Shown: one piece after another, positions 16,287 through 28,355 of the stretch
Layout of the letters: the number at the start of each line of letters is the position of its first letter
How positions within the stretch are numbered: the stretch's first letter is position 1
Assembly (NCBI RefSeq): GCF_000004195.4
Contig: NC_030677.2
Span: 196,444,372 to 196,508,371, forward strand
Length of the DNA stretch: 64,000 nucleotides
Source: Xenopus tropicalis
Lineage: Eukaryota > Chordata > Amphibia > Anura > Pipidae
Direction of reading: 5' to 3'
Notes under the pieces: generated by a model
Database searches by the model: none
What the model was told of the DNA's origin: nothing
The model's input: the letters and a program-made list of their open reading frames with translations, nothing else
Program-made: the position numbers and the translations under genes

Positions 16287-16530
16287 CAATGATCCCATGC
16301 CCCCAAACCAGGGAGTTATTTTTGAATTCCTGACTTGGGGCAAGTTTTGGTTGAATAAAAACAAGATTTCCTACCAAATAAAGCCCCTGTAAGCTGATAG
16401 GGTGCATAGAGGCCCCTAATAGCCAATCACAGCCCTTATTTCCTCCATGAACTTTTATGGTGCTTGTGTTGCTCTCCAAGTCTTTTTACATTTGATTGTG
16501 GACCATGAGTAAGAAAGGTTGGGGACCCCT
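16287..16530 (+). mobile_element. Family E element, diverged copy
   Basis: Shows AATGATCCCA near the left end, TTTGAATTCCTGACTTGGGG, AATAGCCAATCACAGCCCTT and the right end AAAGGTTGGGGACCCCTT. Internal deletions are present. Confidence 0.7.
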
Positions 16531-17446
16531 TCTTACATCCCTGTAATCCATGACAAATCTCAAAGTGCCACTTTTCAAAGCCACATAGTACGGCATACCA
16601 CTCCATGCCAGTCCGGAATGCCCCATCTACGTCTCTCTCCTCCTGCCTTCCCTTACTGTATATACCTGTACAAACAGTCCATACTGGTTTGGTTCTGTGT
16701 AAACACTCTGTACCTCCTTTAATCAGATTCCATTTTTTTTTTTGGAACAGAAAGTAATTTCCTCCTCAATAACAGATGCAAATGGCAAACAGAACCCGGG
16801 ACCACATGGTACGGTTAATAGATGTTAGATACTTTAGCAGATTACTCATCAACACGGAATAATTGCTTATCAAGTGATGAGAGGTGAGGGCGCCAATCCT
16901 ATTTGTGCTAAACCAACACAGCCTCGTGGGACGTTTTTGCCAAGCTGATATCTAAGAAAAATATGTTCCACATAGAGAAATGCAGGTAAACTTTATTTGA
17001 TTGAAGTCAAAAGTTGAATAAAAGTAAAATATGGCCCCGGTTTCCTTATTGTATTGAATGCTGTGTTTGTAACAGGTGCACTTATTGCACCCTTCATCTG
17101 TTTTCTGGGAAAAAGGCCAAGTATTCTCCAAATGACAGGAAAGGTTTCCTTTCTGGGTGTCAGAAATAACCATTTTTCCATGAAGATCAACACATTTAAG
17201 ATCGAGTTTGTTATTTTGCAAGTATTCTGAGTGCAAGAAAAAAGCCTGTTGCTTTGCAATATGTGAGGTGTTGCTTTATACATAAATATATATATTCCCA
17301 GAATCACAATATAGGGGGAGGCACTTTCCAGAAAAGCTGCTTTCTGTGGCTGAAAGGAAGTGGCTATATCTCCCCACCAAGGTCATTCGCAGTCAGTCAT
17401 GTGAGGCAGTAACTAATCAAGGCCCCACCCATTTTCTAGCATTTTT
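16531..17446. other. Gene-free stretch
   Basis: No exon, RNA gene or repeat end recognised; open frames on the minus strand lack coding hallmarks. Confidence 0.35.
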
Positions 17447-17960
17447 TTAAAGGGGACCTGTCACCCTAAGAAAAAACTCCAAACTCTTTTCTATCATATT
17501 AGTTGAGCAAAATAAACTTCATTTACACTATACAGATAGTATAAATTTTGTTTCCTTCAGTCTTGGAACTATTCAATCACAGCAAGCAGGCAGCTGCCAT
17601 TTTGTGGACACTGTTAGTAAGGCAAGCTTTGCATCACACATCTTGTTGGAGGACCAGATGCCCATATCCATGCACTGGCTACATAATTAGGTGATGGCGA
17701 GGGAGGGGAAAAGTGTGAAGTGCAGTGACATCTAAGAAGTGCTGAATGGAAAGGTATTTGGAAAGGTATTGTCTGCCCCGCCTTTATGCCTAAGGCATAG
17801 AGGCGGGGCAGGCAATATATGATTGACAGCTGGAATTTTTAAATGCCTTTATAATGGGTTTGGATGTGTTATTTAAAAAAAGGAATTTGGGTTTCATGTT
17901 TAACTTGAAAAGGACTTTTATTATTGAGCTTTTTATGTCTGGGTGACAGATCCGCTTTAA
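17447..17960. mobile_element. T2-like MITE with TTAA flanks (GGGGACCTGTCACCC ends)
   Basis: TTAA (17447-17450) AGGGGACCTGTCACCC at the left and GGGTGACAGATCCGC TTTAA at the right are inverted, and TTAA is found at both edges as in T2/Kolobok and piggyBac-type elements. No transposase. A second copy lies at 55441-55942 in the opposite orientation. Confidence 0.85.
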
Positions 17961-18129
17961 GTTTAAAGCCTGCGATTGGGTTTTTATTTTTGTGTTTTGC
18001 TTTTACTATATGTACAACTGCATACTGAATGTCTATTGGGCTTTTAAGACAACTGCACCGTATTTGTCTTCCATCTTCTACCATATACAGTATGCTACTG
18101 GGTCTACACACCGAGACGCCCTTTTAGAC

Positions 18130-18340
18130 CAGTGATCCCCAACCTGTGGCTCGGGGGTAACATGTTGCTCCCCAACCCCTTGGATGTTGCTCCCAGGGGC
18201 CTCAAATAGGTGCTTATTTTTTAATTTCTGGCTTGGAGGCAAGTTTTGGTTGCATAAAACCCAGTGTAAAGCCAAACAGAGCCTTTTGTAGGCTGGCAGT
18301 CCACATAGGGGCTACCAAAATAGCCAGTTATAGCTCTTGT
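18130..18340 (+). mobile_element. Family E element, right half replaced by family A fragment
   Basis: Starts CAGTGATCCCCAACCTGTGG and runs through CAGTCCACATAGGGGCTACC to TAGCCAGTTATAGC, where the family A fragment begins. The missing right half is not found further on in the same orientation; instead an inverted copy follows at 18478. Confidence 0.75.
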
Positions 18341-18477
18341 TGTCGCGTGTGTAAATTTTTTTGACACAAGCGACAATTTTTTGACACATTTGTTGCCCGT
18401 TTTGCAAAAATAAATCGCCAATGGTGCAACACGGAAATTTGGGCGCAAATCCATTCCTGCCAAATTATTTCACTACT
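18341..18477. mobile_element. Family A-like fragment between two inverted family E copies
   Basis: Contains AAATTTTTTTGACACAAGCG, AATCGCCAATGGTGCAACAC and GCGCAAATCCATTCCTGCC, words of the family A interior and right end, then TTTCACTAC. One end is lost. Confidence 0.55.
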
Positions 18478-18755
18478 TGTAAACCACATTCAAATGTAAA
18501 AAGAGTGGTGGGAGCAATACAAGCATGAAACGTGTGGTTACCAAATAAGGGCTTGATTTGGCTATTTGGTAGCCCCTATGTAGACTGGCAGCCTACAGGA
18601 GGCTCTGTTTGGCAGTACCCCTGGTTTTTATGCAACCAAAACTTTCCTTCAAGCCAGAAATGTAAAAATAGGCACCTTGTCTGTGGCCTCGGGAGCAAAA
18701 TCTAAGGGGTTGGTGAGCAACAAGTTGCCCCTGAGCCATTGGTTGTGGATCACTG
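18478..18755 (-). mobile_element. Family E element, inverted copy
   Basis: In reverse orientation it carries AACCACATTCAAATGT, TTTGGTAGCCCC and ends GAGCCATTGGTTGTGGATCACTG. With the copy at 18130 it forms an inverted pair able to fold back. Confidence 0.75.
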
Positions 18756-20106
18756 ATTTAGGTGTTCACATAAAGGTCCATCACACCTCATCCTCTCCAT
18801 CACTTTCCACCTAAACAAGCTTCTTACAGTACAGTATATGGGCAACATCTGTGAGTCGTACCAGATCTCCAGACTGTCCCACACACTCCCAAACGTGCCC
18901 TGTAATGGCACAGAAACCAAAGTGAAAATATCAAGATGGGGAAACTGAGGCAAGGCACAATCATTGCAATCAATTTTCCTGGCTATAACATTTGAAGAAG
19001 GGCCCAAGACATGTTGGGTGACTCAGGCTTGCTATTTCAGTGCCTACTGCATTGGCTAAAGTATTTAAGCAATTTTCATAGTTACACATCTTAGTCAACA
19101 AAAAGGTGGGGAAACAGACAAAGGTAACAAGGTGACAAGATGGCTGAAATTTCATTTTAATCCAACAAGACAGAATATAACTGGTACAGTAATCAAATGT
19201 ATTCCAATGTAATTCTAAATACATTAATGAAGAAAAAATCTTTCACCTTGAACAGCGGAGCTTTCAAGTAAATATTGTGCAGGGCACTACCTTCATTATA
19301 CAGAGAGATGGCCTTATTGGTGTGCGTGTAGAAGGGGCATAAAGAGTCTATGAAAAGTTTTTTAACATGAAGAAAAAAAAATGGTGTAATTAGTTTTCCC
19401 TGAATCCCTATCTCTTTGTTTCAGGATGGGTTTCACTGAATTGATTTGTGGGGTGCGAGTAACTACTCTAACAGCTCTGTAGTTCTTTAGAACCTTCAGA
19501 GGGCCAGAACAACCTGTAGCATTAAGAAATTCACAATTAAACTGATGAGCCAACTGCAACAGAAACAGAAAATAGACATGAAGCTCATTTATAATACAGT
19601 GTCCATGCATTGAAAGTCACAGGATGTCCCATTGATTTTTTTTCATTAGATTCAAGTCAGGACTTTAGGGCACTTGGGGACATGTGCTACAACGGCAGGT
19701 GAAACTTTCTTCTTTGGGTCCCTGTTCTTCTGGAAGGTGAATTGTGTTTTGTACTTTGTCCTATAAGATTTGCTTGCAGTTTGCTCCATCAGCTTTCCGC
19801 TCAAACCTGGCAGCCATCCCATTCTGTGGCGATCACAAGTGACCCTAGATTGGTGCTCTTGTCATTATAGTGTTCTCTGAGTTGTCACATTGTCAAGAGG
19901 TTATTGGCTGCTGTGGGTCAAGGCAAATCTCATTCCTGGTAGTATCAGCTAGGGCAGCAATGCATTTTTATTCTTTTTAGAATGGGCCCCTTATGCCCTC
20001 ATTCTGCTGGGAAGGTAAGGCAATATCTGGGCCCTAGTGGGCTTACAAAGGTCAATTCATAGGCACAGTTTTCTTTGTTGTCCTATAAATTATTATAAAA
20101 ACATAG
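18756..20106. other. Gene-free stretch
   Basis: No gene or assigned repeat. A phrase near 19880-19930 and another near 18780-18960 look unique; nothing in them suggests an exon. Confidence 0.35.
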
Positions 20107-20406
20107 AGTGGGGGTCCCCAACCTTTTTACCCATGAGCCACATTCAAATATAGAAGGAGTTGGGAAGCAACAAAAGCATGAAAAATGTGTCTGTAGGTAA
20201 CACATAAGGGCTGTGATTGGCTATTAGTAGCCCCTATGTGGACTGGCAGCCTACAGGAGCCTCTGTTTGGCGGTTCACATGGTTTTTATGCAACAAAACT
20301 TGCCTCCAAGCCAGGAATTCAAAAATAAGTACCTGCTTTGAGGCCTCTGGGAGCAACACCCAAGGGGTTGGGGAGCAACATGTTGCCCCTGAGCCACTGG
20401 TTTGGG
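20107..20406 (-). mobile_element. Family E element, full-length inverted copy
   Basis: GGGGGTCCCCAACCTTTTTA at the left and GCCCCTGAGCCACTGGTTTG at the right are the two family E ends; the interior has GGCTGTGATTGGCTATTAGT and the GCCTCTGGGAGCAACA segment. No clear target-site duplication. Confidence 0.75.
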
Positions 20407-21580
20407 CAATATTATTCTTATGTATATACATATCTGACTTAAATAGGATTTTTCTTTTTCTTTTTTTTTAAATGTACTCTAACCCTTTCGACTGTAAGCT
20501 CTTGCGAGTAGGGCTGCTTTAACTTTGTAACCTATAAATGTTGAAATAAACCTGCCATGCAATATCCATGGTGATAAAGCCTGCCATTATGGCACATTAT
20601 AAACACAGTTCTAAAATGGCACAAAGGCCAAGCGACAATGTGTGAAATTAATTTTCCAAAGTTGGCAGCTATGCCCGACGCAAACAGGAAATCTTGATGT
20701 TTATTTGCAGTTATTTTGTTCCATTTCTATTTTTTAACTTTTCAAATGCAGCCGGGGCCGCATCAGTTCTTCTTATTAATTGAGTTATAAACAAATTACC
20801 TCCCCAAGCTCCCAGGAACAGAATGTAAGAAATGTTCAGAGCGTTTCCAAAACATTGAACGATCATCTCTGCCCAGTTTTTCAGCCGGCTGGAGGAAGCT
20901 ATTTATAAAGAAGTGCTTTCTACCTACTAAATGTTATTGTACAAAAACGGTCACGTTATACTGATCCACATGAAAGCCGAATGCACTTTTTTTTAATATG
21001 TGGATGGAAGATTCTCTGTGTTCCTTAGGTAAAAGGCATTACATATATTCCTTCCATGGTTTATACCTGTCAGTAGGACAAGATTAAAGCAAAAAGTACA
21101 GAAAGTGTAATTTATGTAATTTTTTTAGCTTATGAAGATGTAAGGAGAGAGAAAAAATGGGAGAATGCAAGGAATCTCATTATGGTTCTGTTTCTATTCC
21201 CTTGTATAATATTGCTTTATATGAAAGAACTTCAATGGCCAACAATTATTTCACAATGGTTTCTCCTATCAAGATCTTGTACTGCTTGGACTTATGGGTA
21301 TTGTTGCTATGAAAATATATTCATAGTCAACGTTCCAATAAATTGCTTAATTGTGGGAAATACTAACTGCAAAAGGGCCGCCTTCCCAGTCTTTTGGTGA
21401 TCCTATGATAGATTCTGTTGAAGCAAAGGCTCCCTACTTTTCCCCAAGATATGTATCATATCCCCTGAATCATGGGCAGTTTTTTTATTTTGGGGAAAGA
21501 AAAAGCCTCAGAACAAATGCCGGGTTAGATGCAGTTCTAATTTCATCCATAATAATCACAGTACATAGTGTAGGAGAAAT
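20407..21580. other. Gene-free stretch, includes non-repetitive AT-rich block
   Basis: 20640-20940 is free of recognisable repeats and has TTATTTGCAGTTATTTTG, TTATTAATTGAG and similar AT-rich homeodomain-like words. It may be a conserved regulatory element, but only cross-species alignment could show this. The rest shows nothing assignable. Confidence 0.35.
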
Positions 21581-21740
21581 ACGTGCTGATTTCATGTATA
21601 ACTCCCATACAACATGGCAGGGATAAATTGCCACTTCCATGTATAATTCCTCCATCATTTGGTAGAAAATTCAATAGGTTTGACTTGAAGAGACTGCCCA
21701 AGACTTCATTAAAATCCACCTATGTCCTGAAAAAACATAT
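21581..21740. repeat. Degenerate CCACTTCCATGTATAATTCC repeat, short copy
   Basis: Phrases ATGGCAGGATAAATTGCCAC and TTCCATGTATAATTCCTCCA also occur, more often, at 32990-33340. Probably a low-copy dispersed repeat. Confidence 0.5.
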
Positions 21741-22299
21741 TACAGGTATGCAACCTGTTATCCAGAATGCTCAGGACCTGGGGTTTTCTGGATAAGGGGT
21801 CTTTCCGTAATTTGGATCTCCATACCTTAAGTCTACTAAAAAATAATTTAGACATGAAATAAACCCAATAGGATTGTTTTGCCCCCAATAAGGATTAGTT
21901 ATACCTTAGTTGGGATCAAGTACAGGTACTGTTTTATTATTACAGAGAAAAGGGAATCATTTAACCATTAAATAAACCCAATAGGACTGTTCTGCCCCCA
22001 ATAAGGGGTAATTATATCTTAGTTGGGATCAAGTACAGGTACTGTTTTATTATTACAGAGAAAAGGGAATCATTTAACCATTAAATAAACCCAATAGGGC
22101 TGTTCTTCCCCCAATAAGGGGTAATTATATCCTAGTTGGGACCAACTACAAGGTACTGTCGTATTACTAGAGAGAAAAAGGGAATAATTTTTAAAAATGT
22201 GAGTTATTTGCTTATAATGGGGTCAATGGGAGATGGCCTTTCTTTAATTCGGAGCTTTCTAGGTAACGAGTTTCCAGATAATGGGTCCTATACCTGTAT
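21741..22299. mobile_element. Family D element with about three 113-bp units
   Basis: TACAGGTATGCAACCTGTTA with TCCAGAATGCTCAGGACC at the left and GGGTCCTATACCTGTATA at the right are inverted ends. Between them are about three units containing TTAGTTGGGATCAAGTACAG and ATTACAGAGAAAAGGGAATC. Confidence 0.85.
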
Positions 22300-22935
22300 A
22301 AGAAAATAATTTTCTGTCCCAACCAAAGTTGCTTATCTGAGACCAGACCACCATTACCTGCAATGGAATTTTCTAACTGGAATAGAGCCATTAGATCAAT
22401 ATGTAATGTGATTGCCCTTAAAAATTCAAGATATTTTTAGTCCTATGCACAACAATAAGCCCCGTGGAACTCACATCCCTATCTATTTCCTCCTTATTTC
22501 ATCACTTTTACTATGCTGTTGTATACCCAGGATGGTTGCCATGCCAGCAAATTGAGTCAGAACCTGAAGATACAAGATAAACTGGGCAAAGGGGAGTCAC
22601 AGTCGCCAAATATGATATCTGATTTGTTTTCAAACAGGAAATGGTGGCCGGATCTCAAATAGACACCTTGGGTTGGGACGGTGGTGTTAAAGCTTGGGAC
22701 GGTGGTGTTAAAGCTGCTAAACAGTTTGCAAAATGGCGATAAATATGTTAAATGTGGCTACTGCATGATTTTTTCTTTTGACACACACAATTTTTTTGAC
22801 AAAACTCTGACATTTTTGACATGACTGCGACTTTTTCCACAAAAACTTAATCCATGCCTTGAGAAAAAATTCTCTTATAACTAGTAAAGTTGTGTACTAG
22901 TGTGATACTTTATACACAGGACATTTCATACAAGG
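22300..22935. other. Gene-free stretch with a short duplication and a family A scrap
   Basis: 22675-22717 repeats CTTGGGACGGTGGTGTTAAAG twice in tandem (21 bp). 22743-22880 has the TTTTTTTGACA and ATCCATGCC words of a degraded family A element. Confidence 0.5.
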
Positions 22936-22943
22936 TGTACATA

Positions 22944-23763
22944 TAGGGGCAAATTTACTAATCCACGAATCCGAAACCCGAATCCTGAATGGGAAAAAAT
23001 CGGATTGGTAACGAAAATATTGCGACTTTTTCATCACTGCTGTGTTTTTTTCGTATTTTGCCCGATTTTTCGCCGTCACAACATTATCGTATTTTGCGCA
23101 ACTTTTTCGTCGGCGTTGCGATTTTTTCGTATTGAGCAATTGTAAACGGCGGAAAAACCAATCCGATTTTTTCGCGGCGGCAACGAAAAAGTTGCGGAAA
23201 ATATACGATAAAGTCATAACGGCGACGAAAAAATCACGGGACATACGAAAAAGTCGCGACGGCGACGAAAAAGTCGCAAAAATACCGATCATTACGAAAA
23301 AACGCGTCTGGATGCTTTCGGTCCGTCCGTGGATTAGTAAATCTGCCCCATAGTGATGAGCAAATTTTTTCACCAGGCATGGATTCGTAGCAAATTTCTG
23401 CATTTCGCCATTGGCAAATTGTTTCGCGAAACTTCCAGGAAAATTCACAGCGGGAAAATTTGTCACACGGAAATGTTTCAGTCGCACGTCAAATTGGGTG
23501 CGGTCACGTCAATTCGGGCACGGTCACCTCATACAAAGTGCGTGGTCGCATCAAACTGGGTGCGGTCATGTCAGAAAAAGGCACGTCACATCAAAAAAGT
23601 GTGGGCGCCAGAAAAATAGACGTGGGTGACAGAAAATAGACGCGGGGCGACAAAAAAAACGTGCAACAAATGTGTTTCGCACATTTTTCGCCGTTTCACG
23701 AATTTTCTTGGCGTTTTGCAAATTTTATGTCGAAGCGAAATGGGACAGATTTGCTCATCACTA
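22944..23763. mobile_element. Family A MITE interrupted at its left tip by a family B MITE
   Basis: The family A body runs 23352-23763 (AGTGATGAGCAAATTTTTTC to TTTGCTCATCACTA). Family B occupies 22946-23350 and is flanked by ATA on both sides. Taking B out restores the A terminus TAGTGATGAG at 22944, now preceded by TGTACATA (22936-22943); TGTATATA follows the other end (23764-23771), a 7/8 match. So A inserted first, with an 8-bp duplication, and B later landed on its tip. The A interior has diverged GTGCGGTCACGTCA units. Confidence 0.8.
22946..23350. mobile_element. Family B palindromic MITE, nested
   Basis: Ends GGGGCAAATTTACTAATCCA and GGATTAGTAAATCTGCCCC, flanked by ATA at 22943-22945 and 23351-23353. 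The interior is a long imperfect palindrome of GCGACGAAAAA / TTTTTCGTCGC words, like the copy at 2139. The long minus-strand open frame across it is a by-product. Confidence 0.8.
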
Positions 23764-23921
23764 TGTATATATAAATATGTGTGCCGGTTTGGTGTTTAGG
23801 ACGTCATACCCTAAAATATTTGTAATAAATAAATGAAAGATAAGGCTTTAAACTTGATTATGACTCCTCTAATGAGAAATGAGGATCTGTACATAATAAG
23901 AATGGAAAATGATATAGTAAT

Positions 23922-24456
23922 TAGTGATGGGCCATGGATTCGCGGTGAATTTCCGTGTTTCGCCATTGGCGGATTGTTTTGCGGAACGGAAGAAAAATTC
24001 GCTGCGCGTTCAAAATATTGTCGCAGGCGACAAAAGAATAACCGCGGGCAACAAAACAATAGCCGCGCAACAAAACAATAGCCGCGCAACAAAACAATAG
24101 CCACGGGCGACAACGCAATAGCCGTGGGCGACAAAACAATAGCCACGGGCGACAAAAGAATAGCCGGGTGACAAAAGAATAGCCTCGGGCGACAAAAGAA
24201 TAGCCGGGTGACAAAAGAATAGCCTCGGGGGACAAAAGAATAGCTGCAGAGGAAAAAAGAATAGCTGTGCGCGACAAAAGAATAGCCTCGGGGACAAAAG
24301 AATAGCTGCGAGCGACAAAACAATAGTCGTGGGCGACAATTTTTTTTGACGCGCAACATTTTCATCATTTCGCAAATTTTTCGCCGATTCGCAAATCTTT
24401 TGAAAGATTTGAGAATTTTTCGGCGAAGCGAAACGGGACAGATTCACTCATCACTA
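23922..24456. mobile_element. Family A MITE with internal minisatellite, perfect 8-bp duplication
   Basis: TAGTGATGGGCCATGGATTC at the left and GACAGATTCACTCATCACTA at the right; flanks ATAGTAAT at 23914-23921 and 24457-24464 are identical. The middle is an array of roughly 20-bp GCGACAAAAGAATAGCCGCG units (about 24040-24330). Its open frames are array translations. Confidence 0.88.
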
Positions 24457-24464
24457 ATAGTAAT

Positions 24465-25004
24465 GCCACTTGTGTAATGCTACCAATAAACAATAATGAA
24501 AAATATAAAAAAAAAAATGAAAGACTGAATCATATCATCCCTTATTTTGCAACTCTGCATCCTGGAGGCCTATGGCAAGGTTTCCCAGTGTTTTCTGTGA
24601 GAGCTTTGCCTGCAGTGTAACCTTTAGTTATTGATCTCTTCCTGTAGGTAGTGTTTGTGTTATCTCTTGGCAAAACATGGACATTTTTTTCATCGCTTGC
24701 TAAAGCCGAGTAACTGCAGAATACACAATCAGTTAAATTTCCCTTCTCTCAGGCATCCACTTCCTTCAGGATAGGACAGGAAAACAAGGACAATGAGCAG
24801 AAACAGGCCGCTCTCACATACCAAACCATAAAAATCACATGAAATAGCAGTTCCTGTTTTTGAAGAGTAATTAAAGTGAGAGAAAGCTGAGAACTGACAT
24901 GTCCAGGGCTTTCTGGGTAGCTCGTATTGCTTGATCCGCATTATTTCAAGATGCTGACGACATCATTTCCATCTTTTAATGAAACGTTTTAATACCGCAC
25001 AATA
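24465..25004. other. Gene-free stretch
   Basis: No exon or recognised repeat end. Confidence 0.35.
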
Positions 25005-25935
25005 ATTATGGTTTATTTATGTAGCTGGGAGTGTCTCAAAACTCTTTGGGGGGCAATGACAGTGATTACTACTTTAGGAACACACTCTAAAATCAGAAGA
25101 GCGTTTGAGATCTCCTAGAGCTCCAGCAATGATGGGTAATGGGTTTGGGCCCCAGGTAAGTCATTGACACAAAGTCATAGGAAAATCCATGTGCAAATGG
25201 AACATCTTAGCTATTAAAAAAAGTCATGCTGGAGTATATTATTATGGTTTGTTTATATAGCTGGGAGTGTCTCAAAAATCTTTGGGGGGCAATGACAGTG
25301 AATACTACTTTAGGAACACACAGAAGAGCGTCTGAGATCTCCTAGAGCTCCAGCAATGATGGGTAATGGGTTTGGGGCCAAGGTAAGGCAACAAAGTCAT
25401 TGGCACCAAGTCATAAGAACATCCATGTGAAAATGGAAGATCTTAGGTATTAAAAAAAGCCATGCTGGAGTATCTTTATTATGGTTTGTTGATTTATATA
25501 GCTGGGAGTGTCTCAAAAATCTTTGGGGGGCAATGACAGTGATGACTACTTTAGGAACACACAGAAGAGCGTTTGAGATCTCCTAGAGCTCCAGCAATGA
25601 TGGGTAATGGGTTTGGGCCCCAGGTAAGGCAGCAAAGTCATTTACACCAAGTCATAGGAACATCCATGTGCAAATGGAACATCTTAGCTATTAAAAAAGC
25701 CATGCTGGAGTATCTTTATTATGGTTTATTTATATAGCTGGGAGTGTCTCAAAAATCTTTTTGGGGGCAATGACAGTGATTACTACTTTAGAAACACACA
25801 GAAGAGCGTTTGAGATCTCCTAGAGCTCTAGCAATGATGGGCAGCAAAGTCATTGGCACCAAGTCATAGGAACATCCATGTGCTAATGGAACATCTTAGC
25901 TATTAAATAAAAAACCATGCTGGAGTATCTTTGCT
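25005..25935. repeat. Four tandem copies of a ~236-bp unit
   Basis: Units begin ATTATGGTTT at about 25005, 25241, 25488 and 25718, each with GCTGGGAGTGTCTCAAAAAT, GATCTCCTAGAGCTCCAGCA and the CCATGCTGGAGTAT close. Spacing varies (236, 247, 230) through small indels; the fourth lacks the GGTAATGGGTTTGGGCC part. Confidence 0.9.
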
Positions 25936-26702
25936 TTGCCAGAGCAGTTCCTGAGCTACTGGGATACTTTGTGAGAGTTTTTTGGTAATGTGCTTTGTTT
26001 GCAGCCAAATGAAACCAAGTGATGCATAACTTGGCAGGGTTAAAAGAGGTTTCTATGCTGTCGAAAGATTCCTCTCCTAGTAGAAAGCTGACAAGTTGAT
26101 TAGGAAATATGTCCAAGCATTTTATAGGGAAACAACAGGAAGCCAGGAAGAGGTTCTGATGCCTTAGGTTAGACTTTTGTCAGATGCCACGGCAGAGGTT
26201 TCTATTATAAGGAAGACCGAGGAACTTCCTGAAGACCAAGGAAAAAATGTGATGACTAGTTACTAGATATCTTACAGAAATCTTACAAGAAAAATAGTTT
26301 CCCTTTGTAAACCACTAAAGAAAAATGTCAGAGCTTTGCTGGGCCTCCCTGGGTCTGCTTCCTCTGTAGTTACCCCCCCCCCCATCAGTGGATCTTCTGT
26401 AATTTTGTAACTATTAACTTTGTATAGAACTGATTCACATCCATGTTGTCATGTGATATTACTTCCCTTGTTTTGAATGACACAACATAATGTGGGTTGC
26501 TTGGTGATGTAAACTCCTGATAAAGTCGATTCGTTTGGAGTTGAGGTTTCTACTGTTTCTACTCCATAAGTCATTTGGTCTAGATTTTTTCAGAATTGGA
26601 TTCATTTTTGAGGCTAGAGTTTGTTTGGGACTGTTTATATACCTGTACATGTTATATTTCAGTATGCTATACAGTACCAACCTGGCCTTGGATCTACAGG
26701 GC
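25936..26702. other. Gene-free stretch
   Basis: No exon, RNA gene or recognised repeat; a short C-run is at about 26375. Confidence 0.35.
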
Positions 26703-26705
26703 TTA

Positions 26706-27057
26706 AGGTCCCCATACACGGGCCGATTCTAGCTGCCAATAATCGGTCCCTTAGACCAATTCGGCAGCTAATCGGCCCATGTATGGGCACTACCAACGGG
26801 CCTGCCCGACCGATATCTGGCCTGCCAGATATCGATTGGGCAGGTTAAAAAATCTACTCAGATCGGGGACCAAAGTGGCTCGTTGATGTGGCCCCCAGAC
26901 CGACTTTGCCTATATCCGTCGTTATAATTCGATCGTTTGGCCCCAGGGCCAAATGATCGAATTAGCCTGGATTCTCCTGATATCGCCGACCCGTAGGTGC
27001 GGATATCGGGAGAAGATCCACTCACTTGGCTTCGCATCTGAAGGTGTATTGGCACTT
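26706..27057. mobile_element. Family C MITE, second copy
   Basis: AGGTCCCCATACACGGGCCG with TTA before it (26703-26705) and a worn right end GGCACTT followed by TTA (27058-27060). Shares TGCCCGACCGATATCTGGCC and GGGACC blocks with the copy at 3216; shorter by internal deletion. Confidence 0.75.
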
Positions 27058-27197
27058 TTAGAGTACAGAATCACATGGTTCCAAACTGGCCTTTATAGAT
27101 TTTCTACTACAGATTAGGCTTTATACTTAATTACGCCAAGCCTGATACAAATGCGCCCTATTTATACTTTTGCCATTATGATGAATTATCTGTTTCT

Positions 27198-27401
27198 TAG
27201 GGTGAAGACACACGGAGCTACTAGTAGCAGCTACTTGTCGTGGCTACTAAAACAGACAATGCTGATCATTTACTGATAACTGTCTCTATGTGAGTTTTAG
27301 CAGAGGCAATTCTCAGTATTGTCAATGGCAGGGGATTTTCTGGTGTTTAGTAGTCGTGAAAAAGTAGCTGCTACTAGTTGCTCCATGTGTCTTCACTCTT
27401 A
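27198..27401. mobile_element. GGGTGAAGACACACGG palindromic MITE
   Basis: AGGGTGAAGACACACGGAGC, AGTAGCAGCTACT at the left pair with AGTAGCTGCTACTAGTTGCT and CATGTGTCTTCACTCTTA at the right. Centre has ACAATGCTGATCATTT. Target-site duplication unclear. Confidence 0.7.
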
Positions 27402-27570
27402 TCCACCAAGACAGTTGTATATAGAAGGTTACAGTTTATATAGGGGTAACGGTGTTGTAAATGTTTAAAACTATGTTTTTGTTTTCTATATTTTTGTGTT
27501 GTGCTTAATGTGAGTTTTAATGGTATCAGGTTCTTTTCTTCATTCTTCTTTTCTTTGGCTTGAATTTGGT

Positions 27571-28355
27571 ACAATGGTATATGGACATGTTATCCAGAAT
27601 GCTGGGAACCTGGGGTTTTCTGGATAAGGGATCTTTCCATAATTTGGATCTCTATAACTTGTCTGCTAAAAATCATATAAATAATGAATAAAACCAATAG
27701 GATTGTTTTTCCTCCAATAAGGATTAATTATATCTTAGTTGGGATCAAGTACAGGTACTGTTTTATTATTACAGAGAAAAGGGAATCATTTAACCATTAA
27801 ATACACCCAATAGGGCTGTTCTGCCCCCAATAAGGGGTAATTATATCTTAGTTGGGATCAAGTACAGGTACTGTTTTATTATTACAGAGAAAAGGGAATC
27901 ATTTAACCATGAAATAAACCCAATAGGGCTGTTCTGCCCCCAATAAGGGGTAATTATATCTTAGTTGGGATCAAGTACAGGTACTGTTTTATTATTACAG
28001 AGAAAAGGGAATCATTTAACCATGAAATAAACCCAATAGGGCTGTTCTGCCCCCAATAAGGGGTAATTATATCTTAGTTGGGATCAAGTACAGGTACTGT
28101 TTTATTATTACAGAGAAAAGGGAATCATTTAACCATGAAATAATCCCAAAAGGGCTGTTCTGCCCCCATTAAGGGGTAATTATATCTTAGTTGGGATCAA
28201 GTATAATGTATTGTTTTATAATGACAGAGAAAAAGGAAATCATTTGTAAAAATTTGAATTTTTGCTCATAATGGAGTCAATGGGAGATGGCATTTCCATA
28301 ATTCGGAACTTTCTGGATAACGGGTTTCCGGACAATACAGGATTTGACCTGTATT
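27571..28355. mobile_element. Family D element with about five 113-bp units
   Basis: Left part TTATCCAGAATGCTGGGAAC and right part GGATAACGGGTTTCCGG are the paired ends. The middle has about five copies of the 113-bp unit with GGGCTGTTCTGCCCCCAATA and TTAGTTGGGATCAAGTACAG. Confidence 0.85.

Noticed and set aside
22897..23487. 196-residue minus-strand reading frame
   Set aside because: Runs through the family B palindrome and into family A; low-complexity FF/RR/KK composition and no coding hallmarks.
23811..24447. Overlapping 118-185 residue frames rich in FFCRP and ILLSP
   Set aside because: Array translation in the family A copy at 23922.
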